From positions 372,001 through 436,000 of the forward strand of contig NZ_NJIF01000003.1 in NCBI RefSeq assembly GCF_002209555.1: a stretch of 64,000 bases of DNA, in the 5' to 3' direction. A model generated the notes under the pieces. That model searched no databases. It saw nothing but the letters and a program-made list of their open reading frames with translations, and had not been told where the DNA came from. The translations under genes and the position numbers were made by a program. The DNA is from Achromobacter insolitus (GTDB lineage: Bacteria > Pseudomonadota > Gammaproteobacteria > Burkholderiales > Burkholderiaceae_B). Position 1 is the stretch's first letter, and each line of letters starts with the position of its first letter. This document shows positions 49,980-59,354 of this stretch, piece by piece.

Positions 49980-50135
49980 GCTCCGGCAGCGCGAGCCGTC
50001 TCCTCGAAGTAGTGCGCAAGATCCGGCGCCGTGTCATCATCGGCGGAGCACGACTGAACGCGCGGCGCCAGCCTGATTCTTGCAAGCCGCGCCCGACATC
50101 GCCGGACGGCGGCAGCTACTGCGGGGAAACACTCC

Positions 50136-51341
50136 GTGCGCCAGGAATGCAGATACGTTCAAGGATCCCGCCGCAAGCGCGACAGGCGCGCCTTGCCCGC
50201 GCGAGACCGCGCAGCCGCCTTGGCCGGACGGCTCCTGATTCTGCTATGCGCCAGCCAGGTCTTTCTTGGCACGGCGCGCGCCCAGGCGGACGCCGACGGC
50301 GGCGGCCTGGACATGGGTAACTTCCTGCTGCGCGAGAACGGCGCGCTGCCCGTGCCCGTCATCATCACCGAGCCTGCCGTAGGCTATGGCGGCGGCCTGA
50401 TGCTGTTGTACTTTTCCGAACCGGCGGCACCGGATGCCGGCCAGGCGGACCGGTCAGATCCGTCGGCCGACAAGCACAAGGCGCCGCCCACCGTCACGGG
50501 TATCGGCGCCATGGCTACCGAAAACGGCACCCGCGGCGGCGCGCTGTTCCATTTCCGCAGCTGGGACGCCGACCGCTACCGCTACCTGGGCGCGCTGGCC
50601 CAAGGGCGGGCCAACCTCGAGTACTACGGCGCCTCCAGCCACGGACGCAGCTACGAGGTGAAAGGCACCTTCCTGATGCAGCAGGTCCTGGCCCGGGTCG
50701 GGGACACGCCCTGGTACGTGGGCCCGCGCTACACGTACTTCCGTTCAAACACCCGTTTCACGGGCGAGGCGGCAGGCGAGCTGTCCAAGGCAGAGATGGC
50801 CGGGCACATCGGCAAGGCCGGCGTGGTAGTGGACTACGACACCCGGGACAATATGTTCTACCCCAACCGGGGCAGCTACGCCGAACTGGAAGCCGAGTTC
50901 GCGCGGGGCTGGCTGGGCAGCGACCAATCTTTCGAGAGCTACCGCACCCGCGGCTACACCTGGCTTCCGCTGGCGCCGCGATGGACGCTGGGGCTGCGCG
51001 GCGACGGGCAGTTCACGCGCGGCACGGTGCCGTTCTACGCGCAGCCCTACGTGGACCTGCGCGGCGTCGCACGCGGCCGCTATCAGGACCGCGATGCGCT
51101 GGCCTTCGAGGCCGAGCTGCGCTGGGACGCCACGCCGCGCTGGTCCATACTGGGGTTCAGCGGCGTGGGCAAGGCATATGGCAACTGGAACTCCTTTGCA
51201 GATTCCACTAACGTCGTCAGCGTGGGCACGGGTTTCCGGTATCTGATCGCGGCCAAACTGGGCCTGGCCGTGGGAATAGACATTGCCCACAGCAAGGACC
51301 AGAACGCCTTCTACATTCAAGTCGGGAGCGCATGGCGATGA
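50136..51341 (+). CDS. BamA/TamA-type outer-membrane barrel protein without POTRA domains
   Basis: A 401-residue protein with a signal peptide (LLILLCASQVFLGTARAQA) after an Arg-rich start. The mature protein is a Gly/aromatic-rich beta barrel: PVPVIITEPAVGYGGGLMLLYF at the start is typical of the bacterial surface antigen (D15) family. YDTRDNMFYPNRGSYAELEAEF is the conserved Omp85 motif, and KLGLAVGIDIAHSKDQNAFYIQVGSAW ends the protein. No POTRA domain precedes the barrel. GTG 50136 is the only start with any upstream purine run; the true start may be further in. It precedes, by overlap, a 96-residue protein gene. Confidence 0.8.
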   Translation: MRQECRYVQGSRRKRDRRALPARDRAAALAGRLLILLCASQVFLGTARAQADADGGGLDMGNFLLRENGALPVPVIITEPAVGYGGGLMLLYFSEPAAPDAGQADRSDPSADKHKAPPTVTGIGAMATENGTRGGALFHFRSWDADRYRYLGALAQGRANLEYYGASSHGRSYEVKGTFLMQQVLARVGDTPWYVGPRYTYFRSNTRFTGEAAGELSKAEMAGHIGKAGVVVDYDTRDNMFYPNRGSYAELEAEFARGWLGSDQSFESYRTRGYTWLPLAPRWTLGLRGDGQFTRGTVPFYAQPYVDLRGVARGRYQDRDALAFEAELRWDATPRWSILGFSGVGKAYGNWNSFADSTNVVSVGTGFRYLIAAKLGLAVGIDIAHSKDQNAFYIQVGSAWR

Positions 51342-51622
51342 AGACACACGACGAAAGCCCCATGCTGGAGGCCGGCGTCTCCCAGATCGGGAACCTGCTG
51401 CAATTCCTGGCCTGGATCGCTGAACGGCCGCGCACCTATGCGCAAACCCTGGACGCCTGGCGAAGTTCCTGCCCGCGGCTGTCCGCCTGGGAAGACGCGA
51501 CGGCCAATGGATTGGTGGACTTGTCTCCGGCCGGTGACGATCCACAGGCCCAGCCCGTGGTCGTCCTGACGCCCAAAGGGCGCAAGATGCTTTCACTTAC
51601 ATGCAAGCCGCCCACGGTGTAA
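51332..51622 (+). CDS. 96-residue protein, unknown function
   Basis: Starts at ATG 51332 (or 51338), overlapping the barrel gene by 10 bases, with GGGAG just upstream. The sequence LEAGVSQIGNLLQFLAWIAERPRTYAQTLDAWRSSCPRLSAWEDATANGLVDL and then QPVVVLTPKGRKML resembles a small winged-helix fold of the transcriptional-regulator type. There is no signal peptide. I do not recognise the family. Its position between an outer-membrane barrel and a giant autotransporter suggests a regulatory link, by context only. Confidence 0.6.
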   Translation: MAMKTHDESPMLEAGVSQIGNLLQFLAWIAERPRTYAQTLDAWRSSCPRLSAWEDATANGLVDLSPAGDDPQAQPVVVLTPKGRKMLSLTCKPPTV

Positions 51623-51643
51623 CGATCTGCATTTGATTGCGGA

Positions 51644-51677
51644 TTTCGTCGAAAAAAATCCCCGTTTCGTCGAAAAA
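51644..51677. repeat. 21-bp-period repeat upstream of autotransporter
   Basis: TTTCGTCGAAAAA occurs at 51644-51656 and 51665-51677, exactly 21 bp (two helical turns) apart. Each copy contains the palindrome TTTCG-T-CGAAA. They lie about 120-150 bases upstream of the autotransporter start and could be a regulator site. Confidence 0.5.
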
Positions 51678-51795
51678 GCATTGCACCCCGCGGGCGAGCT
51701 GCGGATTCTAGTGGCGAAACTTTGCCAGTTACTACTGAGCGCACGCCCGGCGAGCAGGGCGGTCCTTGCGCACGCCCAACAGAATCCGGTCATTC

Positions 51796-54700
51796 ATGAA
51801 GCCCACATCATCCCCTCCGCGCGCCCCCGGCATGCCTTTTCCTCTGCTGCGCCAGAACACCTTGCGACTGGCCGTCATCTCAGCGCTGGGTGCCTGCGCC
51901 TGGGCTCCGGCGGGCAGCGCCCAAGCCGGCTATGCCTGCAGCGCCGGCCCCACCCAGAACGTGCCTGCCGGCAACTACCCTTACGCCCAGGCCATCTGCG
52001 AAGGCGATAGCGGCGTCGACCATAACGATGAAAAAGATGGCCAGAACGGACCGGACGTGACCTTGACCTCCGCCGGCACCTTCAACGCCGACATGAATGG
52101 ATCCGGCCTGACCGCACAGGGGGTGCTGACGGCGATATCGCGCGGCGGAGACGGGGTGGACGAGGGCACGGCAGGCGATGGCGGCAATGTCGTCGTGTCC
52201 AGTACCGGCAGCGTCAGCTTGAATGGCACTGCGCTCAGCAACTTCAACAGCCTGATCATGGCGGTTTCGTCCGGGGGGATCGGCGACCCCGCCAACGACA
52301 ACAACGACTCCAATGGCGGGCACGGCGGATTGGGCCAGACCGTGACCGTAACCAACTCCGGCAGCCTGACGATGTCAGGCAGCTTGCCCACCCCCCGCCA
52401 GGGCTTGTTCGGCATCAATGCGCGCGCCGTGGGCGGCGCCGGCGGAGACCAGAACGATCCCACGCTGGAATATGGCGACCAAGTCGGCGGAAACGGCGGC
52501 AACGCCAGCACGGTCATCGTCAACAACTCAGGCGCCATCAACCTGGGCAGCAGCGGGTCGCGCCTGCGCACCTACGCAAGCGGCGCCGCCATCTACGCGA
52601 ATTCCCAGGGAGGCATGGGCGGCTACAACAACGGCAATGCCGGCACGGGCGGCACCGTCCAGGTCACCCACCAAGGCCAGGCGAACAGCTACTGGCAAGT
52701 CGCGGACAGCGCCACGGTGTTCGGCATCTACGCTCAGAGCATCGGCGGGGATGGCACGGCGTCGACCGACAATAGCGATAACGGCGGCAACGGCGGCGGC
52801 AACTCCAGCACCTGGACCCAGAAAGTCACGGTGGACGTGCAGGGTTCGGTACTGCTTGATGTCGCGGGATCGGCGAGCGGCGCCGCGGTTCAAGGCGCGG
52901 GCGTAGCCGCTCGCGCCATCGGCGGCAAAGGCGGTGCCGGGCCGGACAAAGACCACTCGGGCGGCAATGGCGGCTCAAGCGGCACCGTGGCCATCAACCT
53001 CTACCAGGGAGCCAGTGTCGCCACGCGCGGGGACAATCTTCCGGGCCTGGCCGCGCAGAGCGTGGGCGGGCAGGGCGGTGACGGCAGCGACAGCACCGCG
53101 CTGGCCGGCCAGGGCGGCGGCGGCGGGTTCGGCGGCGACGCCAGCGCCGTCAGTGTCTCGACCTTGAGCGGCAGCACGATCAGCACCACGGGCAGCTTTT
53201 CGACCGGTATCGTCGCCCAGTCCGTGGGCGGCGGCGGCGGCACGGGCAGCGACTTCGTATCGGTGCTGGGCGGCCAGGGCGGCAACGGCGGCAATGGCGG
53301 CAACGCAGGCTCCGTCAGCACCTCGACCGCCGGAACGGTCAGTACGGGCGGCGACCACGCCTACGGCGTGCTGGCCCAGTCCATTGCCGGCAGCGGAGGC
53401 GCTGGCGGCGCCGATACCGCCGAACTGGTGTCCCTGGGCGGAGACGGCGCGGGCGGCGGCGCCGCCGGCCAGGTCACCATGGGCAATACGGGTTCCATCA
53501 GTACATCGGGCTACAACTCGCACGGCATGATCGGCCAGTCCATCGGCGGGGGCGGGGGGGCCTCGGGCAGCGCGACGGGGCTGCTCAGCGTGGGCGGCAG
53601 CTCGGCGGGCTCCACGGGATCCGCGGGCGGCTCGGTGGTGATCGGCAACACCGGATCCATCACCACGGCAGGCAACGCGGCCATTGGCCTTGTGGCCCAG
53701 TCGATCGGCGGCGGGGGCGGCAGCGGCGGCGACAGCATCGGCGTACTGGGCGTGGGCGGCGGCGGAGCGGGGGGAGGCTCGGGCGGTAGCGTCATCATCC
53801 AGGACCTGGGGTCGATCCAGACCGCGGGCCACTTCGGCGCGGGCGTGCTGGCCCAGTCCGTGGGCGGCGGGGGTGGCAACGGCGGCGACACATTCACGGC
53901 ATCGGTGGGCGTGTCGGTTGCGATCGGCGGCAGCGCCAGCGGAGGCGGAGATGGCGGTTCGGTCTGCATGAGCAACCAGGGAGGCTGCGACAGCACGCTT
54001 ACGTACTCGCCAGCGGCCATCACGACCCATGGGAACTACGCGCCTGGCATCATCGCCCAGAGCATCGGCGGCGGCGGCGGGACGGGCGGCAGCGTAAAGA
54101 ACGCCAGCGTCGCATCGTTCGCGGCCCTGCAGCTGGGTGGCAGCGGCGGCGCCGGCGGCAAGGCAGCCGGGGTCAAGGTCGGCTACAGCAATCTGAACAT
54201 CAATACCGGCGGCGCTCACGCCGTCGGCATCCTGGCCCAATCCATCGGCGGGGGAGGCGGCAATGGCGGCGATGCCAGCTACTACGACGTCACCCTGGGA
54301 TTCAATGCCGCCGTCGTGCTGGGTGGCAGCGGGGGCTCGGGCGGCACGGGTTATTCATCCACGGTGAACCTCAGCGGCTCCCACGTCGCCACGGGCATGG
54401 ACTACGCCAGCCCGAACATAGACCCGGACACCTATGCGCCCAACGATGCATTCGGCATCCTGGCGCAGACCATCGGCGGCGGGGGCGGCAATGGCGGCAG
54501 TTCCAGCGCCAGCGACCTGGTGGTGGCGGTGCCCACCGGCGAAGGAGCCTCCCTGGCGTTCAACTTCGAGGCCGCCGTGGGCGGCAGCGGCGGCGCGGGG
54601 GGCAGCGCCTGCCCGCCAGGAGATGCCGCGTGCGTCACCCAGGTCAATCTCAGCAACGGCTCCACGGTCGCCACCTTGGGCGATGGATCCCATGCCGTGA

Positions 54701-57700
54701 TGGCGCAGTCGATAGGCGGAGGCGGCGGCAACGGCGGGGATTCCTCTGTGCTGTCCACGGTGCTGGGGGATGCGACCACGATCTCGCTGTCGGCCGGCAT
54801 GACGCTGGGCGGCACGGGCGCCGCGGGCGGGAACGGCGGCGCGGTGAACATCGGCCTGGGAGACGCCAACGGCGCCTACGCGGCCTTGCCGCCTTCATTG
54901 CTGACCCCGCCCGGCGTCCAGGCGCCGCCGGCGTCCACCATCGTCACCTACGGCGACTATGCGGACGGCGTGCTCGCGCAATCCATTGGCGGCGGCGGCG
55001 GTAACGGCGGAGTGGGCAGCAGCAACGCCTACACCCACGGCGGCCCCACCAACGTCAAGCTGACCCTGGCCTTGGGCGGCACGGGCGGCGCCGGCGGCAC
55101 CGGCGGCAACGTGGACGTGACGCTGAATCCCAATTTCACCATTCGTACCCTGGGATCCGGCTCGCGCGGCATAGTGGCGCAATCCATCGGCGGTGGCGGC
55201 GGAGCCTCGCAGGGCGGAACGCTGAACGTGGCGGGCAGCGCCGAAGAGCGGCCCTCCGCGCGCCTGCAGGTCGGGCTCGGCGCCACCGGTGGGTCTGGCG
55301 CCACGGGCGGCACCCTCAACGCAACATTGCAGGGCGCCATCCGCACCGAAGGCGGCGACGCCGATGGGGTCCTGCTGCAATCGATAGGCGGCGGTGGCGG
55401 CCTGGGCGGATCACTCGGGGCCGACGCGTCGTCCTACCCAATCCTGGATCGGATCGGCAACCATGGGGACAACAAGGAACGGCTCGACGACGAAAACAGC
55501 ACCTACGAATTCGGCGTGGATGTAGGCGGCACCGGCGGCACCGCGGGCCATGGCGGCAATGTCACCGTGAACTACGCCGGCAAGATCGCCACCAGCGGCG
55601 ACTGGGCCGACGGCCTGGTCGCCCAATCGATAGGCGGAGGCGGCGGCGTAGGCGGTTCCTCCAGCGCATCGGGCAGCAAGATCAAAGCCAACGCGATCAT
55701 AGGCGTGGGCGGCAGCGGCGGGGCCGGAGGCAATGGCGGCAACCTGAACTTCTACTTCGACGACAACCATGGCAACAGCATTTCCACCACAGGCTACAAC
55801 GCCTACGGCGTGCTGCTGCAATCCGTCGGCGGGGGCGGCGGGCAGGGCGGCGACGGCTCGGACCAGGCCCAGGGCACCATCACCGTCGGCGCATCGTTTG
55901 GCGGCACGGGCGGCGTCGCTGGCAATGGAGGCAACATCCTGACCTCCAGCGCCCAAGGCTGGCTGAATGTCCAGACATCCGGCGACGACGCGCCCGCGCT
56001 CGCCATGCAATCGATAGGGGGCGGCGGCGGCACGGCAGGCGCGGGCAACAGCAGCTCCAAGCTCCAACAGGACAGTCATTCCATGAGTGTTTCGGTGGGC
56101 GGCACCGGCGGTCTGTCCGGCTCTGGCGGCGTCATCGATGTCGCCACCGGAATCGCCGCCACCACGCAAGGCGACCGCGCCTATGGCGTGCTGGCGCAAT
56201 CCATCGGCGGCGGGGGCGGCCTGGGAGGCGCGGGCGACGCCAGCAACCTGACCGGCGTCTCGCTGGGCGGGCGCGGCGGCGCGGCTGGTGATGGCGGGGC
56301 CGTGACGCTTGGGCTGAATGCCGGCGCCCACATCGCGACCAGCGGCGCGGGCTCCCATGGCCTGGTTGCGCAATCCATCGGCGGCGGAGGCGGCATCGCG
56401 GGCGATACCAGCAAGAGGCTGCAACTGGGCTCGGGCGGCTGGACGCCGGACCCAAGCCAGACCGGCGGCAAGGGCAGCGGCGGATCGGTCAATCTCAATA
56501 TCGCCAGCGATATAACGACCCACGGAACCAACGCGTTTGGCGTGATCGCCCAATCGATCGGAGGCGGGGGCGGGCTGGGCGGCAATGCCGCTGGCGGCTT
56601 CGCGGGCAGCACGGCAGGCGCGGGCAGCACGGGTTCGGGCGGCGACGTCACGGTAACGCAGAGCGGCAACATTACCGCTGCCGGCGCTGGCGCCACGGGC
56701 ATCTTTGCGCAAAGCGCGGGCCCGCAGGGTTCGGGGCAGGTTGCGGTCACCGTCAACGGCTCGGTCAGCGGCGGCACCGGTTCCGGCGCATACGGTGTCT
56801 GGATCGCCGGCGAGAACCAGAACACGCTGACCGTGGGCGTGGCGGGCGCGATTGCGGCCGGCGCTGGCGGCAGCGCGGTGCGCTACGACGGCGCCGCTCT
56901 ACAGGAAACCGGCGCGGCGCTGCGTGTTGCCAGCAGCACAGCCGGCACCGGCCTGTCCATCAACAATGCGGGGACCATACTGGGCAATATTGAATGCGGC
57001 CGCGGCGCCGGCGGTTTGGCGTGCGATGTCTGGAACGCAGCGACTGGCACCTTGAGCGACGCCACCCTCTACCAAGCCAATATCGACAATGCGGGCGTGG
57101 TGGCGATAGGCCGGCCGGGCGCATTCGACCGATTGACGGTGGCAGGGCACTTCGACCTGCAAGCCGGCGGCATCCTGCAGGCGGACGTGGACTTCGCCAA
57201 CCTCAGGTCGCCCCGCATGGTGGTGCAGGGCGATGCCCGCCTGAACGGCCAGGTAAACGTGCAGCCCGTTACCTTGCTGCCCGACTACGAAGTCACCGTG
57301 GCAACGTTGCAGGGCGGCATCGAGGGCAGCCCAGTCGCCAAGGACAGTCCCGTGATCGACTACGACGCCCGGCTGGACGGCCAGAACGTGCGCGTGCGTG
57401 CCGTGCTGGCCGACTTCGCAGCGCCGTCGATGCAGCTGGCCTCCAATCCGCGCGCGGTGGCGCGCCATCTGCAAGGCGCCTGGAACCTGGGCGGCAATGC
57501 CGACATGGCGCCTTTGTTCGCCGCGCTCGACATGGCGTCCCGGGAAAGCGCGGACACGTATTCAAGCCGGCTGTCCGACCTGTCGCCCGGCGTCATGGTC
57601 GCGCCCGCCGCGCAGATGCAGGCCGGCATGGCGCGCTTCACTGGAGCCATGATGTCCTGCCCCGCCTTCCAGGGTGGCGACGCGCTGACCGGCGAACAGG

Positions 57701-58527
57701 ATTGCCTGTGGGGCCAGGTGTCCGGCATCAATACCAACCAGGACGGCGAAGGCGGAGTTTCCGGCTTTTCGTTCAACGGCGTCACCTACCAGTTCGGCGG
57801 CCAGCGCCAGGTAAGTCCAGGCTGGTTCCTGGGCGGATCCGTCGCGTACGAGAACAGCCATCTCCGTGGCGATGACGGGCGGGTCAGCGGCAAGGGCGAT
57901 AGCGGCTACGCCGGCGTCGTGGTCAAGCGCGAGGCCGGGCCGTGGACCTTGTCCGCGGCCCTGGGCGGCGGCTACGGCCAATACGACATCGACCGCAGCA
58001 TCCGCATTCCCGGAATGCAGAGCACGGCGGACTCCGACCTGGATGTCTACGGTGCCGCATTGCGCCTGCGCGTGGCGCGCACCTTCGCCACGGAGCGGGT
58101 CTATCTGAAGCCCTATGTGGACCTGGACGCCTTCTACACGCACATGCCGGGCTATAGCGAATCCCGGAATGCCTTGCATCTGGATGTGGAGAGCAGCAAC
58201 CAGTTCGTCATGGCCCTGTCGCCCACGCTGGAACTGGGCGGCAAGGTAGCGCTGAAGAACGGCGCGACCATGCGCCCGTATATGTATGGCGGCGTGTCGT
58301 TCCTGTCCAAGGACGAATACACGGTCAAGGCGCGTTTGCAGGGAGCGCCGGCAGGTTCGGGCGCCTTCGAGACCTCGGTGCCCATGGACGACGTCATCGG
58401 CCGGATCGGCGCGGGCCTGCAAGTGTCGAACGCGGGCGGCATCGACTTCCGGCTGCAGTACGACGGAGACTTTTCGTCCCACATACAAAGCCATCGCGGC
58501 ACCGTGAAGGTGATGGTGCCGTTCTGA
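51796..58527 (+). CDS. giant glycine-rich autotransporter
   Basis: A 2243-residue type Va autotransporter. An extended signal peptide of about 44 residues (LAVISALGACAWAPAGSAQA) is followed by a Gly/Ser/Asn-rich passenger of about 1900 residues. The passenger holds 17 copies of the AQS-I/V-GGGGG type motif plus about five degenerate ones (for example LAQSIAGSGG), spaced roughly 55-75 residues apart, as expected for a long beta-helix. The C-terminal autotransporter barrel covers about residues 1970-2243 (LWGQVSG, YGQYDIDRSIRIP, YGAALRLRVARTF, KVMVPF) and ends in Phe. Mature-part Cys occur only as five close pairs. The ATG at 51796 is used. No protease motif or RGD was seen. Function, probably adhesion or aggregation, is unknown. 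Confidence 0.88.
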   Translation: MKPTSSPPRAPGMPFPLLRQNTLRLAVISALGACAWAPAGSAQAGYACSAGPTQNVPAGNYPYAQAICEGDSGVDHNDEKDGQNGPDVTLTSAGTFNADMNGSGLTAQGVLTAISRGGDGVDEGTAGDGGNVVVSSTGSVSLNGTALSNFNSLIMAVSSGGIGDPANDNNDSNGGHGGLGQTVTVTNSGSLTMSGSLPTPRQGLFGINARAVGGAGGDQNDPTLEYGDQVGGNGGNASTVIVNNSGAINLGSSGSRLRTYASGAAIYANSQGGMGGYNNGNAGTGGTVQVTHQGQANSYWQVADSATVFGIYAQSIGGDGTASTDNSDNGGNGGGNSSTWTQKVTVDVQGSVLLDVAGSASGAAVQGAGVAARAIGGKGGAGPDKDHSGGNGGSSGTVAINLYQGASVATRGDNLPGLAAQSVGGQGGDGSDSTALAGQGGGGGFGGDASAVSVSTLSGSTISTTGSFSTGIVAQSVGGGGGTGSDFVSVLGGQGGNGGNGGNAGSVSTSTAGTVSTGGDHAYGVLAQSIAGSGGAGGADTAELVSLGGDGAGGGAAGQVTMGNTGSISTSGYNSHGMIGQSIGGGGGASGSATGLLSVGGSSAGSTGSAGGSVVIGNTGSITTAGNAAIGLVAQSIGGGGGSGGDSIGVLGVGGGGAGGGSGGSVIIQDLGSIQTAGHFGAGVLAQSVGGGGGNGGDTFTASVGVSVAIGGSASGGGDGGSVCMSNQGGCDSTLTYSPAAITTHGNYAPGIIAQSIGGGGGTGGSVKNASVASFAALQLGGSGGAGGKAAGVKVGYSNLNINTGGAHAVGILAQSIGGGGGNGGDASYYDVTLGFNAAVVLGGSGGSGGTGYSSTVNLSGSHVATGMDYASPNIDPDTYAPNDAFGILAQTIGGGGGNGGSSSASDLVVAVPTGEGASLAFNFEAAVGGSGGAGGSACPPGDAACVTQVNLSNGSTVATLGDGSHAVMAQSIGGGGGNGGDSSVLSTVLGDATTISLSAGMTLGGTGAAGGNGGAVNIGLGDANGAYAALPPSLLTPPGVQAPPASTIVTYGDYADGVLAQSIGGGGGNGGVGSSNAYTHGGPTNVKLTLALGGTGGAGGTGGNVDVTLNPNFTIRTLGSGSRGIVAQSIGGGGGASQGGTLNVAGSAEERPSARLQVGLGATGGSGATGGTLNATLQGAIRTEGGDADGVLLQSIGGGGGLGGSLGADASSYPILDRIGNHGDNKERLDDENSTYEFGVDVGGTGGTAGHGGNVTVNYAGKIATSGDWADGLVAQSIGGGGGVGGSSSASGSKIKANAIIGVGGSGGAGGNGGNLNFYFDDNHGNSISTTGYNAYGVLLQSVGGGGGQGGDGSDQAQGTITVGASFGGTGGVAGNGGNILTSSAQGWLNVQTSGDDAPALAMQSIGGGGGTAGAGNSSSKLQQDSHSMSVSVGGTGGLSGSGGVIDVATGIAATTQGDRAYGVLAQSIGGGGGLGGAGDASNLTGVSLGGRGGAAGDGGAVTLGLNAGAHIATSGAGSHGLVAQSIGGGGGIAGDTSKRLQLGSGGWTPDPSQTGGKGSGGSVNLNIASDITTHGTNAFGVIAQSIGGGGGLGGNAAGGFAGSTAGAGSTGSGGDVTVTQSGNITAAGAGATGIFAQSAGPQGSGQVAVTVNGSVSGGTGSGAYGVWIAGENQNTLTVGVAGAIAAGAGGSAVRYDGAALQETGAALRVASSTAGTGLSINNAGTILGNIECGRGAGGLACDVWNAATGTLSDATLYQANIDNAGVVAIGRPGAFDRLTVAGHFDLQAGGILQADVDFANLRSPRMVVQGDARLNGQVNVQPVTLLPDYEVTVATLQGGIEGSPVAKDSPVIDYDARLDGQNVRVRAVLADFAAPSMQLASNPRAVARHLQGAWNLGGNADMAPLFAALDMASRESADTYSSRLSDLSPGVMVAPAAQMQAGMARFTGAMMSCPAFQGGDALTGEQDCLWGQVSGINTNQDGEGGVSGFSFNGVTYQFGGQRQVSPGWFLGGSVAYENSHLRGDDGRVSGKGDSGYAGVVVKREAGPWTLSAALGGGYGQYDIDRSIRIPGMQSTADSDLDVYGAALRLRVARTFATERVYLKPYVDLDAFYTHMPGYSESRNALHLDVESSNQFVMALSPTLELGGKVALKNGATMRPYMYGGVSFLSKDEYTVKARLQGAPAGSGAFETSVPMDDVIGRIGAGLQVSNAGGIDFRLQYDGDFSSHIQSHRGTVKVMVPF
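52730..56720 (+). repeat. AQSIGGGGG-type repeat array within autotransporter
   Basis: A protein-level repeat array. The unit is a turn ending in AQSIGGGGG followed by N/T/L-GG, with preceding sequence like THGxxAxGI. The full core GGGGG appears 17 times between about 53213 and 56580. Degenerate units flank it on both sides (AQSIGGDG near 52735; AQSAGPQG near 56710). DNA copies vary in codon use, so expansion by recent DNA duplication is not evident. Confidence 0.8.
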
Positions 58528-58642
58528 GTCCCGGCGGGAGGCCTGCGGTGCAGGCTTGCCTTGCGTGTCGCGGATCCCGGAGACGCGGATCAATGCTGGC
58601 GCGGGGCTGTACCATTGACCGCTGGCAAAACAACGGAACGGA

Positions 58643-59350
58643 ATGTCGATGGAACCCCACGGCGTGCTCGACGCCTTGCGCCGCGCGATGGCCGGGCATG
58701 ACGGTATTGGATTGGCCGCGGCGCCAGTGGCCCATGGCGGATATGACACCAGCGCGCCGCCGGACCTGGAAGACTTTCTGGCCATTGCTGCCGGCCTGAG
58801 CGAAAAACGCCGCAACGAATTCGTCGCCGGCCGCTTGTGCGCCGCGCGCGCGCTGACTGCCGCCGGCGCGACGTGGCCCGGCTGCCTGGCGGTAGGCGCG
58901 GACCGGCTGCCGCAATGGCCGGCCGGCTGGTTGGGCAGCATCAGTCACGGCAAGGAATGGGCGATCGCCGCCGCGGCGCAAGGCGCGAAGTATGTAGCGG
59001 TGGGCGTGGATATCCAGGACCTGATCAGCCCGCAGACCATGACAGCCGTACAACCCCTGGTGGCCACGGAAGGTGAACTCGCCAGCCTGCGGCACGCGCG
59101 CGATCGCCAGCACGCCCTGACCCTGTTGTTTTCCGCCAAGGAAGCCTTCTACAAAGCGCTGTATCCCCAACTGCGGACCTTCCAGGATTTCGATGCCGTC
59201 GCGGTCACCGCGTCAGCGCCCGACCGCGTGCAACTGACCTTGACCCGCGACTGGGACGCGGCCGGAAAATGGCCGGCAGGGATGTCGGTCTGGCTACCGT
59301 ACGCCTGGCATGCCCGCGCGGTAGTGTCGGCGTACTGCCTGCCGGCCTGA
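58643..59350 (+). CDS. 4'-phosphopantetheinyl transferase, EntD/Sfp-type
   Basis: A 235-residue protein with the phosphopantetheinyl transferase signature: GRLCAARAL, GSISHGKEWAIAAAA, the Mg-binding VGVDIQDLI, and FSAKEAFYKALYP (W/FSxKEAxxK). It transfers phosphopantetheine from CoA to a carrier-protein Ser. The start may be 58643 or 58649. It stands alone, with no non-ribosomal synthetase, polyketide or siderophore gene in the window, so the carrier protein is elsewhere. It is convergent with arsH. Confidence 0.86.
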   Translation: MSMEPHGVLDALRRAMAGHDGIGLAAAPVAHGGYDTSAPPDLEDFLAIAAGLSEKRRNEFVAGRLCAARALTAAGATWPGCLAVGADRLPQWPAGWLGSISHGKEWAIAAAAQGAKYVAVGVDIQDLISPQTMTAVQPLVATEGELASLRHARDRQHALTLLFSAKEAFYKALYPQLRTFQDFDAVAVTASAPDRVQLTLTRDWDAAGKWPAGMSVWLPYAWHARAVVSAYCLPA

Positions 59351-59354
59351 GCCC

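Noticed and set aside
52730-56720. Regular repeats that might suggest a CRISPR or satellite array
   Set aside because: The repeats are in frame and encode the glycine-rich autotransporter passenger; spacing and sequence are irregular at DNA level.
58643-59350. Siderophore or non-ribosomal peptide cluster around the phosphopantetheinyl transferase
   Set aside because: No synthetase, carrier-protein or siderophore transport gene is in the window.
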